Assembly (NCBI GenBank): GCA_947176895.1
Contig: CAMWSK010000003.1
Coordinates: 84,827 to 148,826 of the forward strand
Direction: 5' to 3'
From: an uncultured Prevotellaceae bacterium
GTDB lineage: Bacteria; Bacteroidota; Bacteroidia; Bacteroidales; Bacteroidaceae
DNA: 64,000 nt
The notes beneath the pieces are model-generated. The model made no database searches, was not told the DNA's origin, and saw only the letters and a program-made list of their open reading frames with translations. Position numbers and translations under genes: made by a program. The number at the start of each line of letters is the position of its first letter. The stretch's first letter is position 1. Below are positions 44,929-52,858 of this stretch, piece after piece.

Positions 44929-46074
44929 ATGAACAATAAGATTTCTCTACAAGATTTGGCGGCGTCCTTCGCTGTCCGTAAGGGGTTGCCTAAGAAGCAG
45001 GCCGAGTTGTTTGTGCGCACGATGTTCGAGATTGTACAGGAATATGTGCTCAAGGAGGGCCTGGTAAAGATTAAAGGGCTGGGGACTTTTAAGCTTATCA
45101 GTGTGGAGAGCCGTTCAAGCGTGGATGTAAGTACGGGAGAACGTATCCAGATTGAGAGCCACTCCAAGATTACCTTCACGCCGGACAAGGGATTGGCCGA
45201 CCAGGTGAACAAGCCTTTTGCCGGTTTCACCACCGTAATACTTAATCCGGATACGAAGTTAGAGGACATGGAGGCCATGGAGCTGAACGAGTCCTTGTTG
45301 CCGGAACTGAAACCGGAAGAACTCGTTGAGGATTCTGAAACAGAGGACCTGCCTGATGTGGAGATTGAAGAGGTGATGCCCGCTGATGGGGAAGAGGCAG
45401 GGAACGTTGCGGAATATGAGCCGGAAGCAGAGGATTCCGTAGTGACGCTTGGTGAACAAATAGAACAACCCGTAGCAGAACAGGAGGAGGAAAAGGACAT
45501 GAAAAACGAATCGAAGATGGTTGACACTGAGGTTATCCGGCAAATGGTGAAGAATGCCGTGAACAAGGAGATGAAGAAACAGCGCGGCGTGGTGCTGTCG
45601 TGGGGATGGGTGGCAATGTGCATGCTGCTGGTTGTGGCGCTGTTGATTGGCTCTTTCGTGTTGGGTTATTACATGGGTGGAGATGCTCATCGACCTTCTT
45701 CCACCCAAACGGTTGAGTCCAAAGTCACGGTGAAGAAAGCCAAAGAGGTCAAGCCCGTGAAGGCGGTCGTGGAAGACACCGCAAAGAGCCAGGTTGCTCC
45801 CATCACTTCGGCAGCTCCCACCGAGCTTCAGGTGAAGCCTGTTGAGGCAAAGCCCGTTGCAAAATACGAACAGATGCCCGGAGGAGCCTACGAGATTGTG
45901 GGCGTGAAGGGCGAGCATGTGATGAAGGCCGGCGACAACCTGCTGAGGATTGCCCGCAAAACCTACGGCGACCCCGCGTTGTCCAGCTACATCGTATTCT
46001 TCAACCACATCGAGAACCCCGACCTTGTGCCTCTGGGTGCAGTGCTTAAGCTGCCCGAATTGGTTAAGAAATAA
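44929..46074 (+). CDS. HU domain - transmembrane helix - LysM protein
   Basis: 381 aa with three parts. Residues 1-92 are an HU-type fold (AASFAVRKGLPKKQAELFVRTMFEIV, GLGTFKLISVESRSSVDVSTGERIQI, KITFTPDKGLADQVNKPF). Residues ~100-200 are acidic and likely disordered (EEVMPADGEEAGNVAEYEPEAED). One membrane helix follows at ~225-250 (WVAMCMLLVVALLIGSFVLGYYMGG). A periplasmic K/V/P/A-rich stalk leads to a C-terminal LysM (~325-378: EHVMKAGDNLLRIARKTYGD...LVPLGAVLKLPE). With no signal peptide, the N-terminus is cytoplasmic and the LysM is periplasmic, so the protein could link the nucleoid and peptidoglycan. A terminator follows. Confidence 0.92.
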   Translation: MNNKISLQDLAASFAVRKGLPKKQAELFVRTMFEIVQEYVLKEGLVKIKGLGTFKLISVESRSSVDVSTGERIQIESHSKITFTPDKGLADQVNKPFAGFTTVILNPDTKLEDMEAMELNESLLPELKPEELVEDSETEDLPDVEIEEVMPADGEEAGNVAEYEPEAEDSVVTLGEQIEQPVAEQEEEKDMKNESKMVDTEVIRQMVKNAVNKEMKKQRGVVLSWGWVAMCMLLVVALLIGSFVLGYYMGGDAHRPSSTQTVESKVTVKKAKEVKPVKAVVEDTAKSQVAPITSAAPTELQVKPVEAKPVAKYEQMPGGAYEIVGVKGEHVMKAGDNLLRIARKTYGDPALSSYIVFFNHIENPDLVPLGAVLKLPELVKK

Positions 46075-46095
46075 GTCCGCATTTAATAGAAAACG

Positions 46096-46140
46096 ACAAG
46101 GCCTTTATAACCTAATATTGGGTTGTGAAGGCCTTGTTGA
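46096..46140 (+). terminator. Terminator after the HU-LysM gene
   Basis: ACAAGGCCTT / AAGGCCTTGT outer stem with an inner ATAACC/GGGTT part, then TTGATTGT. Just beyond it (46149-46175) are three perfect tandem copies of AAACAGACT plus AAAC, an isolated microsatellite. Confidence 0.7.
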
Positions 46141-46236
46141 TTGTACTGAAACAGACTAAACAGACTAAACAGACTAAACTATAAGAATAATCTAATAAAG
46201 TTTATTCCTGTTCAGGCATAGCACACAAAAAATATC

Positions 46237-46244
46237 TATATTTG
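46237..46244 (+). promoter_or_regulatory. -7 box (TATATTTG) upstream of the hairpin and lipoprotein pair
   Basis: Exact TAnnTTTG with no ORF for 260 nt downstream. A transcript from ~46251 would include the whole 166-nt hairpin as its leader and then the lipoprotein genes. Confidence 0.55.
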
Positions 46245-46285
46245 TACTTGGATTGAGTCTACTCTTTCCAAGACATACGAAAAAG

Positions 46286-46451
46286 AGGCGTTATGCTTAT
46301 CTTGTAGTCGAGAACCTGAGAAATTTGAGACAAGTATACAAGGATATGCATAGCAGTTCTCACGCTATAGCGTGGGCTGCTATTGTTACATCTGTATACT
46401 TCAGGTTTTCTCAGGACCTTCGACTAAGGTGTAGCATTGCAGTCCACGCCT
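46286..46451 (+). repeat. Large imperfect inverted repeat / structured RNA candidate
   Basis: The two arms match along their whole length. The outer AGGCG/CGCCT and ATGCT/AGCAT are followed by TAGTCGA against TCGACTA, then CCTGAGAAA against TTTCTCAGG. AGTATACA/TGTATACT and ATAGCAG/CTGCTAT come next, closing on the perfect palindrome CACGCTATAGCGTG. No ORF of note lies inside. It may be a MITE-like foldback element or a structured leader of the 46510 gene. Confidence 0.75.
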
Positions 46452-46509
46452 TTATTAACTAATATTTACGCCTAAAAGGGACTGTGAGGGCTTAAAAAAC
46501 TTAAGGTTT

Positions 46510-47430
46510 ATGCGAAAACTTAAAACCTTTCTTAATCCCGTCAATCTGTATTCAGATTCGTTTTGGGGTAAAGTTCCCGTTATCTTAACATCGTTATGTT
46601 CATTTGCCTTTCTGTGCTCATGTTCAGAAGGTAAAATGGTCATATCAAGTGTTGGTTATCAGTCCATCCGAACCTCATTCCTGCAACCAGATGCAAAGGA
46701 AAACAAAATCCCAGATGAGGCGGAAATCATTTTAGCATATACTGTCGGCATAAATGGTGAACTGGGGGTCGGAATCAGTAACAATACTGATGAAATTATG
46801 GTAATAGACCAAGCAATGTCTTTTTTTATCAACGATGGCCAATCCATTTCATATTACGATCCAACGATAAGAACACAAACAATAACGAACACATCGTCCA
46901 AAACGAAAGGTGGTTCTGTTAATCTCGGAGCCGTTAATGATGTCCTAAATATAGGGGGACGAATTGGAAGCGTACTCAACCGAATAAATGTGGGAGGTTC
47001 AAGAACAGTGGGAACTTCAATTGAAAACACAACCATCACTGCTGATGAACCTCGAATATCCATCGGTCCACGTGGAAGCGGCACCATGTCTAAAACCTTC
47101 ACAATAACGGGTGTCGGACAAGATTATTTAAGTGACAGAACTATTTCATCAACATATTCTTTTCAAACCAGTCCGTCTCGATTTAGTGTTTGCATATCTT
47201 ATTCCTTGGACGGTGGTCAAAACTTTAAAAAGATAGTAACGGATTTTTATGTAAACTCAAGTCATGTGTTTCCTGTCACACGTAAAGGAATGGTGAACGA
47301 ATCGCTGAGAAAGATTTACAAAGCTAAATCAGATGCACTGAATGAGAACCTTTGGATATTACATTTCAACAACAATGTTCCTGGTTCAAACAGCTCTATC
47401 GTAAATGGATACCTGTATGACTATCAATAA
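46510..47430 (+). CDS. Accessory lipoprotein, unknown
   Basis: 306 aa, AT-rich relative to its surroundings. N-terminal basic segment, then VPVILTSLCSFAFLCSCSE with a lipobox (FLCSC); ATG 46510 puts the signal unusually deep (~38 residues). The mature part is beta-rich with a Gly/Ser/Asn section (GSVNLGAVNDVLNIGGRIGSVLNRINVGGS) and no catalytic motif. Its pair partner follows 33 nt later. I recognise no family. Confidence 0.8.
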   Translation: MRKLKTFLNPVNLYSDSFWGKVPVILTSLCSFAFLCSCSEGKMVISSVGYQSIRTSFLQPDAKENKIPDEAEIILAYTVGINGELGVGISNNTDEIMVIDQAMSFFINDGQSISYYDPTIRTQTITNTSSKTKGGSVNLGAVNDVLNIGGRIGSVLNRINVGGSRTVGTSIENTTITADEPRISIGPRGSGTMSKTFTITGVGQDYLSDRTISSTYSFQTSPSRFSVCISYSLDGGQNFKKIVTDFYVNSSHVFPVTRKGMVNESLRKIYKAKSDALNENLWILHFNNNVPGSNSSIVNGYLYDYQ

Positions 47431-47463
47431 TAGAATAATTGTCAATCAAAAAACAAACTTAAA

Positions 47464-48429
47464 ATGAGAAACAGAACCACCTTTATTATATTGGCATTAA
47501 TTACAATTTTTGTAATGTCTTCATGCCACACGACAGAAAAATTCGTTGTATACGGTCAGCAGGGAACAGAAATATTTAGTCCACAAATGCAGCAAATTGG
47601 GGAAATCGGCTTTGACGGAAGTGCAAAAATAAAATTATCAAGCGATGATTGCGCTTCTTATTTATTGGCGAAAAATCCAGGATCAGACCTTTACATCCCT
47701 TTTGCACTGGATTACAAAAACAAATCGTATGGTAGTTCAAGATTTTTAAGCGGACTTGAATATGTTGTTGCGATAGGTAGCGTATCAGCAGGCTTAGGTT
47801 TCGGACTTGCTTCCGGTGGAGATGATGCACCGTTAGCCGCAGTTGCTCTAGCATCCATACCAACATCATTTGCAGGAATAGCCACAAGCAATAGGTTAAA
47901 TCAAACTACTCGTGAGTGGAAATTTACCTATCATAAACAACAACACACGAATAATGACTTGCTTTTTACAGAGCCACAGTTTAACGAACCTGTAAAACAG
48001 CGTGTTTTTCACACGGAACAATCAGAACAAGATGTTTCTGAAATTGCTGGATGGACGCAAGAGAAGAGTCAATCAATCAAATTACCATTTAAGAACAAAA
48101 CTTATAATGTGATCCAGGTGGTGACTCACTTTAATGGTAGAAGTTTAAAAATGGAACCAGAAGGGAATGTCGTGGTAAAAGGTAATACCATTACAATTAA
48201 AATAGAGGGCAACAGTTATTTAAATAACATGGTCATTGGTATAACTAAAGATCTGAATAAAACACTAAGATTTGGTGATCCCTTGCGCAATTATTGTTTG
48301 TATAGTAGTTCTGATGATGAAGAAGTCGGGTTGTTTTATGAAGAAATTGACAGGAGTCTCGGATTGATTGAGCAGAAAATACTGATTAAAAAAGATGATT
48401 CTATTTTGTTTGAAATAGTTTTTATGTAA
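47464..48429 (+). CDS. Accessory lipoprotein with glycine-zipper-like segment, unknown
   Basis: 321 aa. MRNRTTFIILALITIFVMSSCHT has a lipobox (MSSC). About residues 100-145 (LEYVVAIGSVSAGLGFGLASGG...AAVALASIPTSFAGIA) form a hydrophobic Gly/Ala-rich stretch able to insert into a membrane, flanked by soluble domains. AT-rich like its upstream partner, and followed by a terminator. The pair may act together at the outer membrane, but I find no recognised family. Confidence 0.8.
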   Translation: MRNRTTFIILALITIFVMSSCHTTEKFVVYGQQGTEIFSPQMQQIGEIGFDGSAKIKLSSDDCASYLLAKNPGSDLYIPFALDYKNKSYGSSRFLSGLEYVVAIGSVSAGLGFGLASGGDDAPLAAVALASIPTSFAGIATSNRLNQTTREWKFTYHKQQHTNNDLLFTEPQFNEPVKQRVFHTEQSEQDVSEIAGWTQEKSQSIKLPFKNKTYNVIQVVTHFNGRSLKMEPEGNVVVKGNTITIKIEGNSYLNNMVIGITKDLNKTLRFGDPLRNYCLYSSSDDEEVGLFYEEIDRSLGLIEQKILIKKDDSILFEIVFM

Positions 48430-48445
48430 CATAAGTCAACCATGT

Positions 48446-48489
48446 AAAAATGAGCGGCCGTTTCAGTATTGATTTGGTCGCCCATTTTT
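48446..48489 (+). terminator. Terminator after the lipoprotein pair
   Basis: AAAAATGaGCGgCC pairs with GGtCGCcCATTTTT with two wobble/mismatch positions; T-run of five is part of the stem and works in either direction. Confidence 0.6.
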
Positions 48490-48842
48490 GTGGAATTCTG
48501 TTGTGTGGAAAAAACAAGTCACAACTGAAAGCCACCGTCCTGTTCTTCTGCGAATAATCGCTTTCCCTTGCTCTAATTTTTTTGAAATACTGCCTGTAAA
48601 AAGGCACATGACGCACAATAAATTTCCAAACACTACGGTGAATTCTCCATCTCAGGGCTCGAGACGTGTCTCTAAAGCCTTGAGATTTGTATTCCAAGTC
48701 CTGAGACGAACGTGCAAAGGTTTGAAACAAAGAATTCGCCGCGGCGATTGCTGTTTTACACCTGGCGTTTCCCAAGCGCTTTCTCAAAGTTGTAAAAATG
48801 ATTAAAGACGCCTTCTGCGTAACTTTTTTTAAAACAATATAG
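48490..48842. repeat. Gene-free stretch, possible dispersed Prevotella repeat
   Basis: Overlapping ORFs on both strands look spurious (Arg/Ser/Cys-rich, no motif). The centre has clustered related half-sites: CTCAGGGCTCGAGACGTGTC, then GTCTCT, GCCTTGAGA and CCTGAGACG. The minus-strand reading (WKFIVRHVPFYRQYFKK) resembles translations I recall from many Prevotella intergenic regions, which suggests a repeated element rather than a gene. Confidence 0.4.
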
Positions 48843-48873
48843 TTGCTTGCTAAACGTAAATGGTCTACCTTTG
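48843..48873 (+). promoter_or_regulatory. Bat operon promoter (TTGC-N19-TACCTTTG)
   Basis: TTGC at 48843-48846 and TACCTTTG at 48866-48873, 19 nt apart. Start ~48880, leader ~43 nt. Confidence 0.72.
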
Positions 48874-48922
48874 AAAATCAGTTGAAATAAGGGATAATAG
48901 AGTAACAAATATATTTATAAAT

Positions 48923-49909
48923 ATGGTAGATATTCGTGAGTTGAACGAGCTGATTGAGCAGAAAAGCTCGTTCATCACAAACTTGCAGACCGGCATGTCA
49001 CAGGTGATTGTCGGTCAGAAACATTTGGTGGATTCGCTGCTTATCGGTCTGTTGAGCGATGGTCACGTGTTGCTGGAGGGCGTTCCCGGTCTGGCCAAAA
49101 CACAGGCCATCAAGACATTGGCATCTTTGGTTGATGCCAAGTTCAGCCGCATTCAGTTTACCCCCGACCTTTTGCCTGCCGATGTTATCGGTACGATGAT
49201 ATATAGTCAGAAGGAGGAGAAGTTTATGGTGGAGCAAGGTCCCGTGTTTGCCAACTTCGTCTTGGCTGATGAGATTAACCGTGCACCGGCCAAAGTGCAG
49301 AGTGCTTTGCTTGAGGCCATGCAGGAGCGTCAGGTGACCATCGGAAAGACGACCTATCCGTTGCCTGAGCCTTTCCTGGTGCTGGCCACCCAAAACCCCA
49401 TTGAACAGGAGGGAACCTATCCTTTGCCCGAGGCTCAGGTGGACCGCTTCATGCTGAAGGTGGTCATCGACTATCCCCAATTGGAAGAGGAAAAGAAGAT
49501 TATCCGCATGAACATCACGGGCGAGAAGCCCCAGGTGCGTGCCTTGCTTTCCACACGGGAGATTCAGGAGGCCCGCGAGATTGTCCGTCAGGTGTATATT
49601 GACGAGAAAATCGAGCAGTATATCGTGGACCTGGTGTTCGCTACCCGTTATCCCGAGAAGTATAACCTGAAGGATATGCGGGACTACATCGAGTTCGGCT
49701 GTTCTCCCCGTGCCAGCATCAACCTGGCTTTGGCGGCAAGGGCTTATGCCTTTATCAAGCATCGCGGCTATGTGATTCCCGAGGATGTGCGTGCCGTGGC
49801 TCATGATGTGCTTCGCCACCGCATAGGACTGACTTATGAGGCAGAGGCCAACAATGTTTCCGTAGAGGAAATCATCAGCAAGATTATCAACAACGTAGAA
49901 GTGCCCTAA
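48923..49909 (+). CDS. MoxR-family AAA+ ATPase (Bat operon)
   Basis: 328 aa. Walker A-like GVPGLAKTQ, Walker B VLADEINRAPAKVQSALLEAMQE, sensor 1 ATQNPIEQEGTYPLPEAQVDRFML. MoxR ATPases act as chaperones for VWA-domain proteins, which are encoded downstream in this operon (BatA, BatB). The stop overlaps the DUF58 start by one base (TAATGG). Confidence 0.95.
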   Translation: MVDIRELNELIEQKSSFITNLQTGMSQVIVGQKHLVDSLLIGLLSDGHVLLEGVPGLAKTQAIKTLASLVDAKFSRIQFTPDLLPADVIGTMIYSQKEEKFMVEQGPVFANFVLADEINRAPAKVQSALLEAMQERQVTIGKTTYPLPEPFLVLATQNPIEQEGTYPLPEAQVDRFMLKVVIDYPQLEEEKKIIRMNITGEKPQVRALLSTREIQEAREIVRQVYIDEKIEQYIVDLVFATRYPEKYNLKDMRDYIEFGCSPRASINLALAARAYAFIKHRGYVIPEDVRAVAHDVLRHRIGLTYEAEANNVSVEEIISKIINNVEVP

Positions 49910-50781
49910 TGGAAACGTCGGATATACTGAAACGAGTCCGGCAGATAGAAATCAAGACCCGAGGCCTTTCAAACAACATCTTTGCCGGCGAGTATCACTC
50001 TGCCTTCAAAGGTAGGGGAATGGCCTTTAGTGAAGTGCGCGAGTATCAGTATGGTGATGATATCCGCGACATCGAGTGGAATGTGTCGGCCCGCTTCAGC
50101 AAGCCCTATGTGAAGGTGTTTGAGGAGGAACGGGAACTGACCGTCATGCTGTTGGTGGACGTAAGCGAGAGCCTGAACTTCGGCACCACCAATCAGTTGA
50201 AACGTGACATGGTGACGGAAATTGCCGCCACATTGGCTGTCTCGGCCATTCAGAACAATGATAAAATCGGTGTGATTTTCTTTTCAGACCGCATAGAGAA
50301 ATTCATACCCCCGAAAAAGGGACAAAAGCACATTCTTTATATCATTCGCGAGTTGCTGGACTTCAAGCCTCAGAGCAGGAATACATCGCTTTCTGTCGTG
50401 TTGCAGTATCTGACCCAGGCTATGAAGCGACGCTGTACGGCCTTTGTGCTCAGTGACTTTATTGATGTGAAAGACTTTACCACGCCTCTTACGGTGGCCA
50501 ATCGCAAACACGACGTGGTGGCCATTCAGGTTTATGATCGTCGGGTGGCAGAATTGCCCAACGTCGGCCTTATGAAGGTGTTTGATGCGGAAAGCCTTCA
50601 TGAGATGTATCTCGATACCGGCAGCAGCTATGTGCGCAAAGCGCATGCACGATGGTGGAAGGAACAGAGCGGGCGCTTGGAGCAAATCTTCAAGAAGTGT
50701 AATGTGGATAACATAAGCATCCGTACTGATCAGGACTATGTGTCGTCTCTAAAGATGTTGTTTTCTAAGCGAACAAGATGA
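49909..50781 (+). CDS. DUF58 protein (Bat operon)
   Basis: 290 aa. DUF58 core: GRGMAFSEVREYQYGDDIRDIEWNVSARFSKPYVKVFEEERE followed by a VWA-like MLLVDVSESLNFG. No membrane helix. DUF58 genes travel with moxR and VWA genes; the molecular role is not established. Ends ATGA, overlapping the next gene. Confidence 0.93.
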   Translation: METSDILKRVRQIEIKTRGLSNNIFAGEYHSAFKGRGMAFSEVREYQYGDDIRDIEWNVSARFSKPYVKVFEEERELTVMLLVDVSESLNFGTTNQLKRDMVTEIAATLAVSAIQNNDKIGVIFFSDRIEKFIPPKKGQKHILYIIRELLDFKPQSRNTSLSVVLQYLTQAMKRRCTAFVLSDFIDVKDFTTPLTVANRKHDVVAIQVYDRRVAELPNVGLMKVFDAESLHEMYLDTGSSYVRKAHARWWKEQSGRLEQIFKKCNVDNISIRTDQDYVSSLKMLFSKRTR

Positions 50782-51851
50782 AAGGACTGGTACTATTTAT
50801 AAATTTGTTGCTGGTTTCCGCCGGTCTGCATGCTCAGGTTGTAGTCAATGCAAAAATTGATGATATGCAGATGCTTGTAGGGGAGCAGACTAAACTTTCA
50901 CTTGAAGTTGTTTGTGATGCCGGCCAGCGTGTGGAATTACCGCCGTTCAAGGATGGCCAGGAGGTGTTGCCCAACATCGAGGTTGTGAAGGTGATGCCTG
51001 TGGACACCGCTTCCTTGAATGCCGGGAAACGCAAGCAGTATCGTCAAGACTATTTGATTACGGCTTGGGACTCCTCGCTTTATTATCTGCCTCCTTTGCC
51101 GGTGATGGTGGATGATTCCCTGTATGAAAGCAAGAGCCTGGCGTTAAAGGTGTACACGGTGGATGTGGATACGCTTGACTATAACAAATACTTCGACATC
51201 AAGGATGTCATGCCTGCTCCTTTTTCCTTTGATGATTGGAAATGGGTGACAGGGGTGGCCTTGATGAACGCGGTGTTGCTGGTGTGCTTCATCCTGCTGC
51301 TGGTTGCTTTGATTACGGGGAAACCTCTCATCCGCATTCGTAAGCGTAAACCAAAGGAACCGGCTCATCAGGTGGCTTTAAGAGAGATTGAGCGCATCAA
51401 GGAAGAACGAACCTGGGTCCGGGAGGGAAGCAAGGAGTATTACACCCAACTGACAGATACCCTGCGCACCTATATTAAGGAGCGTTACGGCTTTAATGCC
51501 CTGGAGATGACATCAGCGGAAATCATTGAAAAGTTGATGCAGGAAGACAATCAAGTGGCATTGAATGAATTGAGAGGTCTGTTTCAAACAGCCGACCTGG
51601 TGAAGTTCGCAAAATATGAAACGCAGATAAACGAGAATGACGCCAACTTGCTGACAGCCTTAGAGTATGTGCAGCAGACCAAGCGTGAGGCGGACCCGAA
51701 GGAAGAGGAGAAGGAAGAAGAATTGCCACCCGAAGTGAAGCGCAGTCGTGTCAATCGCATTTCGCTTTATGTGACCACTGTTGCGGTCGGATTGGCTATG
51801 TTGGTGTCCGCGGGATGGCTGTTCTATCGGCTTCGCGACTTATTGATGTAA
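50778..51851 (+). CDS. Bat-operon membrane protein, DUF4381/BatD-like
   Basis: 357 aa. Signal peptide MKGLVLFINLLLVSAGLHAQ, a beta-sandwich BatD-like domain to ~150 (DDMQMLVGEQTKLSLEVVC, YLITAWDSSLYYLPPLPVMV), a membrane helix ~160-182 (VTGVALMNAVLLVCFILLLVAL), a cytoplasmic part with KEPAHQVALREIERIKEERTW and YGFNALEMTSAEIIEKL, and a second helix at the C-terminus. This hypothetical lies between DUF58 and BatA in Bacteroidota Bat operons. Function unknown. Confidence 0.88.
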   Translation: MKGLVLFINLLLVSAGLHAQVVVNAKIDDMQMLVGEQTKLSLEVVCDAGQRVELPPFKDGQEVLPNIEVVKVMPVDTASLNAGKRKQYRQDYLITAWDSSLYYLPPLPVMVDDSLYESKSLALKVYTVDVDTLDYNKYFDIKDVMPAPFSFDDWKWVTGVALMNAVLLVCFILLLVALITGKPLIRIRKRKPKEPAHQVALREIERIKEERTWVREGSKEYYTQLTDTLRTYIKERYGFNALEMTSAEIIEKLMQEDNQVALNELRGLFQTADLVKFAKYETQINENDANLLTALEYVQQTKREADPKEEEKEEELPPEVKRSRVNRISLYVTTVAVGLAMLVSAGWLFYRLRDLLM

Positions 51852-51858
51852 CAGGAAG

Positions 51859-52857
51859 ATGATATTTGCAAGTCCCACATATTTATATTTGTTGTTGCTT
51901 CTCGTGCCATATATAATATGGTATGTGTTGGCACATTCAACCTTCCATCCCAAGATGCAGGTCAGTTCCACCGAGGCTTATCGTGGCTTGCATCGTACTT
52001 GGAGGGTGTATCTGGTGCATGTCCCGTTTTTGCTTCGCGTGGTATGCCTTGCCGGGGTAATCATAGCCTTGGCACGCCCGCAGGAGCAGGATTCTTATAA
52101 GCATGTAAACGTCGAGGGTATCGATGTGATGCTTTGTATGGATGTGAGCACCAGTATGCTGGCGGAGGACCTTAAGCCCAACCGGGTGAAGGCTGCCCGC
52201 GAGGTGGCTACGAAGTTTGTGTCCGGCAGACCGGACGACAACATCGGTCTGACCGTATTTGCCGGAGAAGCCTTCACTCTCTGTCCCTTGACGGTGAACC
52301 ATTCTTCGCTGATCAATCTTCTTCATAATCTGCAATGCGACATGACGGAGCGTGGCGTGATTGAAGATGGAACAGCCATTGGCATGGGGTTGGCCAGTGC
52401 CATAACCCGATTGAAGGACAGCAAGGCCAAAAGCAAAGTAATCATATTGCTGACCGATGGAAGCAACAACCGCGGTGACATTTCGCCCATGAAGGCTGCG
52501 GAAATAGCTCAAACCTATGGCATAAGAATCTATACCATTGGTGTCGGAACCAACGGCCTGGCAAATTATCCCATAAGGGTGGCCGGCGTGACGCAGTATC
52601 TGCAGGTTCCTGTCGAAATCGACACAGAGACATTGCAGAACATTGCCGACAAAACGAACGGACAATTCTATCGTGCCCAAAATACGCAAGCGCTTTATGA
52701 TGTCTACAAGGAGATTGACCAGCTTGAGCGAACCAAATTCTCTACTCAGAAATTCACAAAAAATGAAGAAGGCTTCAGACCTTTTGTCGCCTTGGCTTTG
52801 TTTGTACTGCTTTTGGAACTTCTGCTTCGGACCACGTTGTTAAAACGAATACCTTGA
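51859..52857 (+). CDS. batA: BatA, VWA-domain membrane protein
   Basis: 332 aa. Two N-terminal helices, a vWA domain ~90-290 with the MIDAS motif (MLCMDVSTSMLAED, TDGSNNRG), and a C-terminal helix (FVALALFVLLLELLL). Bat proteins were defined by their effect on aerotolerance in Bacteroides fragilis; the mechanism is not settled. It shares architecture with BatB, encoded immediately after. Confidence 0.95.
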   Translation: MIFASPTYLYLLLLLVPYIIWYVLAHSTFHPKMQVSSTEAYRGLHRTWRVYLVHVPFLLRVVCLAGVIIALARPQEQDSYKHVNVEGIDVMLCMDVSTSMLAEDLKPNRVKAAREVATKFVSGRPDDNIGLTVFAGEAFTLCPLTVNHSSLINLLHNLQCDMTERGVIEDGTAIGMGLASAITRLKDSKAKSKVIILLTDGSNNRGDISPMKAAEIAQTYGIRIYTIGVGTNGLANYPIRVAGVTQYLQVPVEIDTETLQNIADKTNGQFYRAQNTQALYDVYKEIDQLERTKFSTQKFTKNEEGFRPFVALALFVLLLELLLRTTLLKRIP

Positions 52858-52858
52858 T

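Noticed and set aside
46149-46178. Triple AAACAGACT as a possible CRISPR or regulatory array
   Set aside because: Direct tandem with no spacers, only three copies; a simple microsatellite after a terminator.
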